Assembly: GCA_031771865.1 (NCBI GenBank)
Contig: JASISA010000025.1
Coordinates: 1,364,001-1,428,000, forward strand
Direction: 5' to 3'
DNA from: Nothophaeocryptopus gaeumannii
Taxonomy: Eukaryota; Ascomycota; Dothideomycetes; Mycosphaerellales; Mycosphaerellaceae
DNA length: 64,000 bases
Of this stretch, positions 51,398-62,279 are shown one piece after another. Under the pieces are notes generated by a model. It made no database searches. It saw only the letters and a list, made by a program, of their open reading frames with translations, and had not been told where the DNA came from. The position numbers and the translations under genes are program-made. How positions within the stretch are numbered: position 1 is the stretch's first letter; each line of letters begins with the position of its first letter.

Positions 51398-53139
51398 TCA
51401 TCCTCCCCACCCCTTCTTCTCATCGCCACCCAATAGATGATCCTCAGTAGGCGGCGGAGGCACATACGTCGGCCTCGGCGCTGTCACTGGCGGAGCATTC
51501 GAAGCGATAGCATCCTCATAGCTCGGCGGCGCATCCTCGTACTGAGGAGGTACGTTGGAGCTAACAGCTTGCCCAGGCCAAGGAGCAGCAGACATTGCGC
51601 CTGGTGTTTCGATCGGAGTCGGTGGTATTTGGTTGGCGCCGAATTGAGAGTCTTGCCGTTCAATCCGCATCTTCTCATCGACTGGGTTTGTCGACTTCCG
51701 GCGAACACCGGCTTTGGCCTCGTTCATTCTTGCTAGGATTTCAGGCGGCGGCGCGATACCAGAGTAGACTTGAACGTCTAGTCGTAGCGGAAGCACAATT
51801 TGTTGTGGCTGTTTCACGAGAGTCAGCACCTATCTACTCATTTGCTTCTTCGCATCGTACCACTGGCGGTATCTGCCCTCTGCGTACCTTTGAAGAGCTG
51901 CCTCCCTGGCTCAGACCAATCCGGATGTCAAGCTGATACGACCGCTCGATGTTGCAGGTCTTGAATGCTGGTGCGACAGTATTTGGCAGGGGTTGCCCAC
52001 GCCATAGACGTTCGTCAATGGTAGTCTCTGTGTCTACTGGGTCTGATGGGTTTCCAAGTGCAACGCTCATATTGCTCTTGCTCATCATAACCCAGTTGCT
52101 GCTCTCTGTGCGAAAGCTCTCGTGAGCCCGAATCTTCGTTAGACCGAGGAGCATAATCTGCAATGATTGAAGGTAGACCTGGTCGTTGTAATCGCCAAGT
52201 TTCTTCAATATCAGTCGCAGTGGAACATCTTGATTGCAGGTCAAGATAGCAGGCTCTGGTAGCCTCGCATCGATGCTGAAGTATGGCGCGCCTCCAGATA
52301 CTGTTGGAGAATTGGGCACGCTTAACTTCTTGCCAAAGATGCCCTTCATCTTCTCTTTCGCTGAGTCGCCGTTACCCGGGAACGAATCAAAGCGATGCTT
52401 TTGTCGAGCAAAGATCTCTGAGCCGCTTGGCGCAGGTCGAGGCGGCTCAATCGGGAAGAAGTTGAATGGTCCATATGCCCTTGGGTTCTCTTTGAACATG
52501 GAATGTCGATTGACTGTTACTTTAACAAAGTATCTGATCTCGGCTTCTCCTGGGAATCCACCGAGAGTCGGCGGTAACACCTGTTTCACATGTCGCGTTG
52601 CAGGTCTGGCAATTTCCATGCCCACCATGACTGGCATGTTTGATCCTGCAGCATGGCAGTTGTTGTTGAATGGTAGCTTGACTGATCAGCATCTGCTTCC
52701 GCGTGTTGTCGAAATTACTTACCTTGAAGCTGAAAGGGTATTCATGTTGGCCTAATGGTAATGTATAAGAAGCTTTGGAGGTTGCACCGCCGCGGCTTCT
52801 GAGAACGTCGGCCGGTGGAAAGACTACCTGTGGCATGTACAGAATCTTGTGATACTCGACCTGCGGTTTAGGTCGCTCTCCATTCTGCCCAGGAGCGCTC
52901 ATCAGTCGCGTTCTCGACTCGCCTTCAAGCTTGACTGTGATGCCGCTGACGTCCACTGGCCTGGCACATCTGACCACGACGACTCCGGAGATCTGATCTA
53001 GATTGGTGTAGGAAACGTTACCCGGCTGGTCCAGGGTGATTGAGGCAGTCACAGTGCCGAGCCCACTGCTCCATGATGACCCAATAGGCGAGAGGCCAGA
53101 GGGAGCTTTGAAGAGCGATCCGGTGTTTTGCGGGATCAT
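51398..53139 (-). CDS. Alpha-arrestin (ART family) with two PPxY motifs
   Basis: Endocytic adaptor that links plasma-membrane transporters to a Rsp5/NEDD4-type ubiquitin ligase. Three exons (52723-53139, 51888-52676, 51398-51808) give 538 residues. The arrestin N-domain begins with beta strands (GTVTASITLDQPGNVSYTNL, then DQISGVVVVRC) and LEGESRTR; the C-domain includes PPRPAPSGSE and later strands such as NIERSYQLDIRIGLS. The tail has PPQY (489-492) and PPSY (496-499), predicted binding sites for ligase WW domains. Intron 1 (52677-52722, 46 nt) ends in the rarer CAAG acceptor and joins FSFK to LPFNNNC, the usual arrestin sequence. Intron 2 is 51809-51887. A second arrestin gene lies just beyond, on the same strand. 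Confidence 0.9.
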
Positions 53140-53788
53140 TCAGAGTGTATGCCTGGTGCTTGGGTCCCAGGATGGCGCGGCGTCGAAAGAAACCCGGCTG
53201 TTCTATTTTGATAAGGCAGTAGTCGGCCACGAAGTGAGGTCAAAGTCCGGGTTGCGTTGTCAGCGGCAAACCAGACCACTCTCTTGGCGCCTGCGTATTG
53301 TCTTGGCCGTGAGTTGGCAAGCAGACTGGAGGCAACTTCTGATGAACGACCATTTGAGGTTTCACGTCACTTTTCGCAATCGAATATCGCCGGCAGCGTA
53401 TTCGGTTGCCTACACCAACTATTGTTCTGCCACATTCGGAGGCTCAGACGATGTTGTCGCCGCCGTTTAGTCAAAACGATGTGCTGCTGCGCCACCACGA
53501 TCGCGTTGACTTCAGCTCTTCAAACACACGAGACACTATTGTTCCCTACACAGCTGACTTGCACTGATTGAGAGTGAAACGATGTTCTGATCATGCATTA
53601 TAGATTATTACGAGTCTCTATACCGAGCATTGGAGCTCAAAATCTGTTTTTGCCACAAGATAAACAAAGCTCATCCGATCCTTAACACCTTCGCTAACCG
53701 AAAAGTTCTATAGGGTATCTTTCCAAGACCTGATTCTTCCCATGATATTGCTTCGAAAATGTGACATCGCACGCTTCTTCACGTCAGT
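53140..53788. other. Gap between the two arrestin genes
   Basis: 649 bp with the first arrestin's promoter and the second arrestin's 3' UTR. No gene seen. Confidence 0.4.
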
Positions 53789-55384
53789 CTAAAAGACCGG
53801 TGGCAATCGCTGGCTCGCTCGCGGTAATGAGGCAGTGTAGTCGGGAGGAGCATCTTCTTCGACCGGAGCCTGGCTTCCAATCCTGCTGCGCCCAGAGAAC
53901 TGTGCATTCGGCACATGAATTGTCCTTGGCTCAAAGAATTCGGAGACGTCTTCATCTGAAACGTCTTGGTTGAGCATGGACGCAGCGGAGCCACGACGCG
54001 GGCTGTTCTCGTCCTGAGAGCGCGCTACAGAAACCTGAAGCGGCACCTTGAGATCCATTGTTCCGAGGCCAGCGTTTTGCAGGCCGAGTTCCAGTTTTAA
54101 TTGGTAAATACGGCTTATGAGGCAAGAGTGAAAGGTCGGTACGAATGCTTTCTGACTTGGAAGAGTGATGGGTACAAGAAGCTTGGCTGTCCAGAACTTC
54201 TTGCCCTTGTACTTCCCGCTTGGTTCTGGAGTCATGTCCGGCGAGACGTCTGGCGACATGGAGTAGGTTGAACAGGCCGAATCCCGGCGATCCAAAGAGT
54301 CTGACTTCTTGGAGTCGTGCTCAGTCCACCTCACACCGCTGGACATGCATCGCGACGAAAGGTTGAGCTGCTCGGAATGCAGACCTTGCGAGAGATCCAA
54401 CAGAGACATTTGCTTGGTCGGGTAGGACTGTCGCGCTGTGCTCGAGAAGTAGGTGCACACCTTGAGCTTCGTAGACAGACCACTAAGGCTTGGCGGGTTC
54501 GAAACATTCTCTTCCGTAGGATCGAATCGAAGCATGATAGTCGCCATTGACGTAGCTTGATCTTCGGAAGACCGAGAAGGGGCACGGGGTCTCATGTGCA
54601 TAGACGGAGGCTGAATTGCTTCCATCACGAGAGTACCAAGCTTGCCCTTGAGCACGCCCTTCCTCACGGTCCTCTCCTTGCGCATGGTGTACTCAGGGTC
54701 GTCCAGTACGTCAAGAGGTGGCTGCTCAGCCGATGCTGGAATGATCCGTATCCTGCGAGCTTTGCACCCGATGGTGGTCTTGACCATTTCATCGCCCTGC
54801 TCCTTGAGTTTGGCAATGCGGGCGAAAACTCCATATCGGATGCTGGCCATGTCTGGTACCATGTCGTCGAGTGTCTTCGATTTGCCTGACTTAGCGGATC
54901 CACCCTTATCGCCAAAAGTAGGAGGAAGCTGCGTGTGAGCATCTCGCAAGGCTGGGCCAACGACCTTGTGCTGGCAGACTCTCGGGAGAAGCTGTTCCGG
55001 GACGACAAAGAGGAAAGGAAGCTCGTATTCTCGACCGCCGCGCAAGATCATATCCTCTGGGAGATGCTCGCGAACGCTGTTGTCCTGCAACTTCAAAAAC
55101 TGATGAAAAGCCTCAGATCGTCCAGATATGGCAGCTGCAGTGGTCAGTCGCTCCACGTAGGTCCTTGACGTTCCCACGAATTCGACGTCGACATCGTCGA
55201 AACTGGTATCCGTAGACGCTGTTATGCAAACAGTGCCCTCGATTCGATCCAAAGTAGTGTATGTGCTCCTTGGCTCGCTCAATTTGACCCGAATATCCAG
55301 CTTTGGCGCGTGGTATAGATTCCGCAGTTTGGACTGCATGTTCGCTGGCCCATCGCTGCCGAGAGGAAGGACGGAGGCAGACAT
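53789..55384 (-). CDS. Second alpha-arrestin-like protein
   Basis: 531 residues from ATG 55384; the open frame continues upstream but its first codon is TTG, and MSASVLPLGSDGPAN fits a start. Residues 30-160 are arrestin N-type strands (KLDIRVKLSEPRSTYTTLDR, IEGTVCITAST, VEFVGTSRTYVERL), then YELPFLFVVPEQLLPRVC. A long central region holds the second sandwich and a Ser-rich insertion. The C-terminus has PPDY near 513-516 followed by PRASQRLPPVF. PPxY suggests Rsp5 recruitment, as for the neighbour, but the two proteins show little obvious identity beyond the fold, so this is not a recent duplicate. The exact target transporter is unknown. Confidence 0.85.
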   Translation of the reverse strand: MSASVLPLGSDGPANMQSKLRNLYHAPKLDIRVKLSEPRSTYTTLDRIEGTVCITASTDTSFDDVDVEFVGTSRTYVERLTTAAAISGRSEAFHQFLKLQDNSVREHLPEDMILRGGREYELPFLFVVPEQLLPRVCQHKVVGPALRDAHTQLPPTFGDKGGSAKSGKSKTLDDMVPDMASIRYGVFARIAKLKEQGDEMVKTTIGCKARRIRIIPASAEQPPLDVLDDPEYTMRKERTVRKGVLKGKLGTLVMEAIQPPSMHMRPRAPSRSSEDQATSMATIMLRFDPTEENVSNPPSLSGLSTKLKVCTYFSSTARQSYPTKQMSLLDLSQGLHSEQLNLSSRCMSSGVRWTEHDSKKSDSLDRRDSACSTYSMSPDVSPDMTPEPSGKYKGKKFWTAKLLVPITLPSQKAFVPTFHSCLISRIYQLKLELGLQNAGLGTMDLKVPLQVSVARSQDENSPRRGSAASMLNQDVSDEDVSEFFEPRTIHVPNAQFSGRSRIGSQAPVEEDAPPDYTASLPRASQRLPPVF

Positions 55385-57576
55385 ATCTATCGCAGAAGAG
55401 GGTGTCCCGTGCTCTCTCACGCCTGAGCAAACAAAGCTGGGTAGGCTCTCGACCGCCAATCAACAAGGTGCAGCTCTGTCGCTGCACTTGCAGTGCAAGC
55501 GGGGATATGATGCAGGTGTGCTGCCGGTCTGCGAGCAGTGGCTTGATGGACGTCCTGCGGGTGTGGAATCTGTGGATGTACACGCCGAGCTCTCTGTTAC
55601 CGCGGAGAATGGAATCTGTTCTGATGTGATACTTTGATGGCGTGATCAAGGAGAGGTGAACGTCGTGTCTTACCAGGAACTTGCCGCAGCGGACATTCAG
55701 GACCTTATAGCAACGCACCTCGTGTGAGATGGGCCGAGTGAAGGGCGTGTTGAGTACAATTGAGTCACGGTCTGATGATGGTGGACAAAGATGCCATTGA
55801 ACGCCTCCTGCACAAGGCTGCATTGTCCCCGGGACGCGACCGCGATCTGATTGGCCACATCCAAGCAAACAAGGGTGGTCGGGCGCCACTAAAGCATCCT
55901 CCAAACCTGGGGATCACCAAGGTCGTTTGTCGTCTTGCTCTGTCAGCGACCACGTCCTCTTCATGCCGTAGGGCGCAGGACCAACTCCGATGCTGAGATG
56001 AGCATTCTCACATACTTTCGAGGATGCAACTTTCCGCGCTTTCGCGTTTCAACATCTGGCCTGCTTTTTGCACCATCACCACTCCCTCTGCGCGTCCGAG
56101 ACAACCTCTTTGCAAAGGCTGCACGCCGGACGTCGCGATGGAGCCGTACACTTGTCTCGCCGTGGCAGCGCATTGCGTGTTGCGCCATCAGTGCGCGAGA
56201 GAGCGTTCTTTCCCAAAGAGGATACAACTTCCATGAGAAAGGCGTATAAGTAAGGAGCAGACGAGAGCACACCAGTTGGCGCATTTTTGTTCTGTCATAG
56301 GAACCGCATAAGTTAAGCAGGGCCGTGTGGGCACAGCCAGAACAGTCTGGTTTGCCATCCTGGTGGAGCGAGATGTGCCGTGGTGAGCTGGGAACATCAG
56401 AATTTTCTCCGTTGGCGTTACCACGTGCGATGCTAAAACAGGACACTGGCTGACCGCTTCGGCAAGCGTTCATGCTTACGATGCGATGATGCCGCGAAGA
56501 AGTTCCGTACAGAGGAACCGGTTCGAGAGAGGGAGAACGACTGTCGTCGCACAGTTGGGCGGTTGGAATTCGATCGGAGTAGTCAAAGTTCAGCCACAGA
56601 AACGAATGCCGCACCGATATCGCATTACTATCTGTCGCAAGCGTGCAGGTGCCGCCTGGCCTCACGCCGTGTCTGTATGCTTTGACTCATGGCAGCGGCA
56701 GAGGTACAGCTGTTACTCTCAGCACCTGATGCGGTCACCGACGCAGATGACTCCGTTGGCGGGGGAGCATGGCACATCCTCCAGAGATCCACTTCTGCCC
56801 CAGCAACACACATGCGTGTTTGATTGCCGCTGCTTCCAGAAACAGTGGAGAAGGTCTTCAGTGTAAGCGGCATGCTTTTTTTTTAAAAAAAATTTGGAGC
56901 CGCAGTATCGAACAGGACGACCGACAAGCCAAATACGCACACCTTGACATGTAGGAGCATGAGAATGTGTCGTCAACCATGGAACCAGCCAAACCTTCCG
57001 AAGTTGGAAGTGGCATTACTAAATGCCCTATATGGATCTTCAAGTCCGCCGACCACGGCCTAAGACAAATCTGCACGTGCACGACCATTCCTTCATACCA
57101 TGAGCCGCGACTGCTACATGCACTGGAATTCGCTTCCTCCTAGTCGAGGCCATCTTGGTCATCACGGATAATTGCGACACACGAGGTCTTGGATATATAT
57201 GTAGATTGGTCAACGATGACAGCAAGATACCCATCACCTGCGTGGGCATTTTCCAGCCGACCGCATCATATTCACGCACTCCAAGTCCACTGGGGTATAG
57301 CCATTTTGACTGGACATATCGTGCTCTGGTACCCGCGTGACCGCTTTGACATCCTTGCTGCTCGAGGAACGCGATACCTAGCTGGCTTGACATCTGAAAA
57401 AAGGTTGATGCGTACGAACGATACTATGCCTTCGCGGGTATGACAAGGCTTCAAGGTCAGTGACCACCATGCAGGAACTCTTCCATGGCGGAAAATCATT
57501 AAATCGAGTCGATATGCGATACACTCGTCATTTCATTCCTCATCATCGGGACGGGTCTGTACAAAGTCCTTTAATA
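55385..57576. other. 2.2 kb region without a supported gene
   Basis: Includes the promoter of the second arrestin at the left and the 3' UTR of the small membrane protein at the right. Several open frames of 60-260 codons exist on both strands but start at non-ATG codons or have Arg/Ser/His-rich chance composition. The T9A8 tract at 56876-56892 is the only simple sequence. Confidence 0.45.
56876..56892. repeat. T9A8 homopolymer pair
   Basis: Nine T followed directly by eight A, a near-perfect self-complementary AT tract. It may be nucleosome-excluding promoter-type DNA, but no gene is attached. Confidence 0.9.
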
Positions 57577-58138
57577 TCATGCCTTCTCTGGGCGTCGTCT
57601 GTCACTCCGCTTTGGTAATGTCCAAGGTACTGCGCAAATGATCTGTAGTAGGCAGTGTCAGCATACCGGACGTCAATGGTAGCTGGGAAGCGACGGTGTA
57701 CTAACCTCTCCCTCGCTGTATGCCCAGAAATATACAATGACAGCAACAAAATAATACAACGCCGGATTCGTTGCCTGATAAAGCAAGATGCTGACCAGAC
57801 TAGCCATTGGCAGCCACATTAATCGCACCTCCATGCTTCGCTGTATGCTCGTCCCCGCAACATATTTGAGCGGCCATTCGTAGGTGAGTGTAATGATGCC
57901 GACGACAAGGTTGATGATCTGAAGAATGGGAACGGGCTTGACGGCATGGTCGAAGTTCTTCGTGAGCCAGTCGAAGAAGAATTTGGGCCAAAAGAAGCCA
58001 TGGAGCGCGGCGGCAATCTGGTCTGTAGATGATGTCAGTATACTCGAGTGTTCGATGAAAGCTGAGCCAGTTTGACCTACATATGGCAGCAGTCAAGACA
58101 ATCAATCGAGCCCAGTGGTTCTTGATCAACTTGCCCAT
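57577..58138 (-). CDS. Small conserved fungal four-helix membrane protein (DUF7727-like)
   Basis: Three exons (58081-58138, 57706-58022, 57577-57642) give 146 residues. The start MGKLIKNHWARLIVLTAAIY and the run HGFFWPKFFFDWLTKNFD, then PILQIINLVVG and YEWPLKYVAGT, are recognisable from a conserved fungal family of short integral membrane proteins; the domain number is from memory. Hydrophobic segments at about 10-25, 50-70, 90-108 and 110-125 indicate four helices. The end (YSEGEIICAVPWTLPKRSDR) matches the family's conserved tail. Introns: 58023-58080 (GTAGGT...TACAG, splitting a Tyr codon) and 57643-57705 (GTTAGT...TACAG). Function unknown. It is divergent from the NADPH oxidase gene. Confidence 0.85.
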
Positions 58139-59527
58139 GCTAGGCAGATGTGGAGTATATGTTCCTCAAGAAGCGCGAGATCGTGTTGCATACACAGTAC
58201 TGCTACCGGTTTGTTTGAGGGCAGCGCATGGTCCTGAAAAGGTCGTTAGAGGTTGATGCGGACCAGGGTCGTGGAGAACAGACGTGGAGTATGTACCAAG
58301 GCGTGATGAATGGTCTTCCGGTATGGCCAGGCTCTTCAGATAGCGAGATAGGGAAGAGGAGTCGAGAACATGCAGAGTGATAACAGAAGCCAGTCGATGG
58401 AAATCTACACCAACAACACAAGATCCAGCTAGAACGGAACAGAAGGAAGAGCAGAAGCGGTTCGTACGGGCTCGGTAGAGCAACGAAGCGCTAAGGGCTG
58501 ACTCGTCACCCGCCCATTCGTCCAGATTAGGAGCGCCATATTGCTGGACAAAGTGCTTGCAGATTCGCAGAGCTCTAAGCGCCGGGCTCTGCACGGCTCT
58601 GCGTGAGAGGAGACAAATGAAGTAGGTCTTGAGGCAGGAACGGAGAGCCATTGGCTGGAGGATTTGTGGGGCTGCCGAGAGCCGACAGCTTGGTGCTTTC
58701 CACAGTGTCCACCACATCGCAACACAGATTCGACTTGGACGACACCCGAACATCACGAGATCGCAAATCTTGCGCAAGACACAGATCTGCTTCACCAAGC
58801 TCAAGGCCATCGTACCATTTAACATTCGCAATCGTACGGCAACAATCAAAAGACGAAGTGCACGACTTTCGAAGCCAAAAGAGACTCTTCACGTCCCTCC
58901 CAATCATCACTCACTTCACTGCCAAGCAACATTAGCGCCGGCGGTTACAAGATGCAGGTGCACTTCCAGACAACTCCCGGCTCGCCCCGCTCATCTGCAG
59001 GCACACGCTTCAGCAAGCTCGCACGACGCCTCTCTCGTGGTCGGAAACTGCTGCGTGCAAGCTGAGAGGTTGGAAGCTTCACAAGATGTCCCTACGCGCC
59101 CTGGACGATCGGCGTGAATCCTGGTCACGCATGGAGAACGGGTCGGTAAGCATCTATCACGGCCCTGCGGACGATCTGGCGTTGTTGGTCTGTTCTTCGA
59201 GAAGGGCTGAAGGTTGGTGATGTGCTTTCTCACATGTCTTTGTTCTATTTGCGGTCTTCATATCTTCTGTGAGCAGTCTTGACGATTCCTATCACCTCTC
59301 AATACCTTTCGCGCGAGGAACAGATCTCCCTCTAATTGAAGCTACGAGACTGGATATTGAAAGAGCTTGGTGGTTACGTTGGAATCCGAAGTAGCGAGGA
59401 CATACACAATACATACACTGCGACATGAGCCGGTGACCTAGGACGAGGCCTTCGCTATCGGAACCAAGGAACCGTAGGCAGGTGAACCTACATCTGTAAC
59501 TTCATATCCTCGAAACGAATCGCAAGC
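58139..59527. promoter_or_regulatory. Long divergent region between the small membrane protein and NADPH oxidase genes
   Basis: 1.39 kb between divergent starts, long compared with other divergent gaps in this window (301-466 bp). A 227-codon minus frame crosses it but has chance composition. The oxidase probably has a long regulated promoter or leader here. No specific binding site named. Confidence 0.5.
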
Positions 59528-61271
59528 ATGGCAGTGCCAAAGATGAAATCATGGCTCGCAAACCAGTTTACACCACGGAAGCTCACATTCTACCTTCTGT
59601 TTCACGGCTTGCACATTGTCATCTTCATAGTTGGATGGTGGAAACAAGCCAGTGACAATCGACTTGCAGCACTCAATGCCTTGGAATTCAGCGTCTGGTT
59701 CTCCCGAGGAGCGGGCCTGAACCTCTCAGTCGATACAATGATCATCCTGTTCCCAATGTGTCGAAACATCCTTAAGGTTATACGGCCCAAGATCAGATGG
59801 CTTCCGCTCGACGAGAACCAGTGGTTCCATCGGCAAGTCGCATACAGCATGCTGCTCTGGACGATCGTGCATGTCTCGGCGCATTATGTGAACTTCTTCA
59901 ACGTGGAGCGAAGCCAGGTCCGAGCAGAAGCAGCAGTGCAGATACACTACCAGCAGGCGGGTGGTATTACGGGTCACGTAATGCTACTGTGCATGTTGCT
60001 CATGTATACTACGGCGCATGCGAAGATCCGTCAGCAGAGTTTCGAAACTTTCTGGTATACGCATCATCTGTTCATCCCATTTCTACTGGCGATGTACACA
60101 CATGCCACGGGGTGCTTCGTGCGTGACAGCGTGAAGCCGTACTCGCCATTTGCTGGCAAGAACTTTTGGAACCACTGCATCGGATACGAAGGGTGGCGAT
60201 GGGAATTGGTCGGTGGCGGAATATATCTTTGCGAGAGGGTCTATCGTGAGGTCAGGTCAAGACGGCAGACCGAGATCATCAAGGTCGTCAAACATCCATA
60301 CGGTGAGCATAGCTTAATCCACTCGCCGTTTGTGCTCTTACTGACAAAGATACTGCTCAGATGCTGTTGAGATACAATTTCGCAAACCGTCCATGCGCTA
60401 CAAAGCAGGCCAGTGGCTCTTCATCAACATACCCACCGTTTCCTCGACGCAATGGCATCCCTTCACCATCACGTCCTGCCCCTTCGACCCTTACATCAGC
60501 ATTCACGTTCGACAAGTCGGTGACTGGACACGTTCCGTTGCCAACGCCCTCGGAGCGGGACCTGAACAGCAGAAGCTCTATGACGATCTCGATCCGATGG
60601 GTATGTATGAAGTCGCCTTACAATCAGGACAAGAAATGCCGCGCTTGCGGATTGACGGCCCATACGGAGCTCCTGCGGAAGACGTATTCGAGAACGAAAT
60701 CGCCATCCTTATTGGCACTGGTATCGGTGTAACGCCCTGGGCTTCTATCCTGAAGAATATCTGGCATATGCGACTAAGCCCTAATCCGCCGAAACGGTTG
60801 CGGAGAGTGGAGTTTATCTGGGTCTGCAAAGACACGACTTCGTTCGAATGGTTCCAGGCGCTGCTTTCCTCGCTTGAACAACAAAGCCTGTCGATGAGCG
60901 GATACGGACAGGAAGAATTCTTGCGTATCCATACATACCTCACGCAAAAGATGGACGCCGACACTGCGCAGAACATCGTATTGAACTCTGTCGGGACCGA
61001 TAAGGATCCGTTGACGGAGCTGAGCAGTCGGACGAACTTTGGACGACCAGATTTCAACCGGCTGTTCGTAGCGATGAGGGAGGGTATCCTGAACCAGTCG
61101 TATATCGCTGGTTTGGACCAGCCTGATATGGGAAGCAAAGGGCGCGGCGGGAAGACGGAGGTCGGTGTGTACTTCTGTGGACCGAACGTCGCTGCGCGCG
61201 ATATTAAGAAGGCTTGTAAGGAGGCAACGGTCAAGAACGTGAAGTTCAAGTTTTGGAAAGAGCATTTCTAG
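59528..61271 (+). CDS. noxA: NADPH oxidase, fungal NoxA/Nox1 type
   Basis: Membrane flavocytochrome that passes electrons from NADPH through FAD and two haems to oxygen, making superoxide; in fungi NoxA controls hyphal fusion, sexual development and, in pathogens, infection. Two exons (59528-60302, 60361-61271) give 561 residues. The first 230 residues hold six membrane helices with the haem-ligand histidines (RQVAYSMLLWTIVHVSAHYV, ITGHVMLL, FWYTHHLFI). FAD site WHPFTITSCP near 290; NADPH site GTGIGVTPWASILKNI; conserved terminus KFKFWKEHF. No N-terminal EF-hand, which separates it from NoxC. The intron (60303-60360, GTGAGC...CTCAG) splits an Asp codon. It lies alone, with no p67/NoxR gene in the window. 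Confidence 0.96.
60303..60360 (+). other. Intron of noxA
   Basis: 58 nt, donor GTGAGC, branch CTGAC, acceptor CTCAG. It joins HPYG-D to AVEIQFRKPS in frame. Confidence 0.95.
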
Positions 61272-62279
61272 AGGCCATTGAGCCTACTGTACTTTGGTTT
61301 TGGGCGTTAGATGGTCTGGCTTGATACCATGATGATGACCAGGACAGATATGAATGGCAAGTGTACAGTGCAGCGTTCAACTTCCTGCAACTCCTCCCTG
61401 TCTTCTCAAACTAACGCATTCGCACATGCCTTGGCTGTGTACGTCGCCGGCACGTGAGAGTTGGGCGTCAGGCAATGTCCAGACCACAGCCTCCCGCTGG
61501 AGAGCTATGGAAGTCGGCATGCCGAAGGAGAACAGGAGGCATTCGCCCTCACGCTGACCTCTGTCGTATTGAAAAAAGTCAGATTACGGTCATACCCTTC
61601 TTACACTCGTGTCATCTCTCGGGATGCCAATTCTACTCCTAGGCTTCTTCACAAGGAGCCTTCAGCCAGCACATGTCAAGACGCGTCGGTACCTGCAGTG
61701 ACCACCGTGTCATAACAACGAGATCCCGGGCTGTCTCGATTGCTAAACCAGCGAAATTTCTGCGCGTCTTCCAGGAAGATTGCTGCAGTGAGGAGATCGC
61801 GCCATGCGGTCCGTTGCAGGCTGCGAGCAACCGGCCGTAGGTTCGCCGGCTTGGAGAGACAAGAGAACAGGCATATTCCTGGAAACCTCGCTATCCGGAG
61901 TGACTGATGCGTGCCGCCACTGTGCCATACGGAGTATCATGAGGATACGGGAAGACACACGTGGCCGCTATCATCTCTGCTGGACGATGACGTCCCGTGG
62001 CCTCCGCAAGTGACTGTGTGCGGCGGTGAAGATGGGAAAGGTTGATTCAGAATGGGAGAACAGCAGCCAGTGAATGTGGCTCTTGGCGGGTGCGTGGCTT
62101 CTCAGCCCAGCCACACCTTTAAGACGTCGACGTGGGGTTGACGGTGATTCCCGACTCAAACAACCTCGAAGTGAATGGATCCTGGAATACGGCTTCACTA
62201 ATCTCTACGCTCTATCCTACTGACGGCATGCGCTCACCTCCTGGAGCATACCTTGGAGCCGCTTGGGGCAACCTCGATT
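61272..62279. other. Gap between noxA and the coiled-coil gene
   Basis: About 1.0 kb with the noxA 3' UTR and the promoter and leader of the coiled-coil gene. No gene recognised. Confidence 0.45.

Noticed and set aside
55113..55904. 263-codon minus-strand frame overlapping the second arrestin
   Set aside because: Shadow of the arrestin in another frame; Cys/Arg/His-rich, no domain.
55961..56665. 234-codon minus-strand frame
   Set aside because: Chance composition (Arg/Ser/His/Cys-rich), no motif, and overlapping frames of similar quality on the other strand.
58166..58849. 227-codon minus-strand frame in the noxA upstream region
   Set aside because: Rich in Cys, Arg and Ser with no domain or helix pattern; it fills a promoter region and has no splice or neighbour support.
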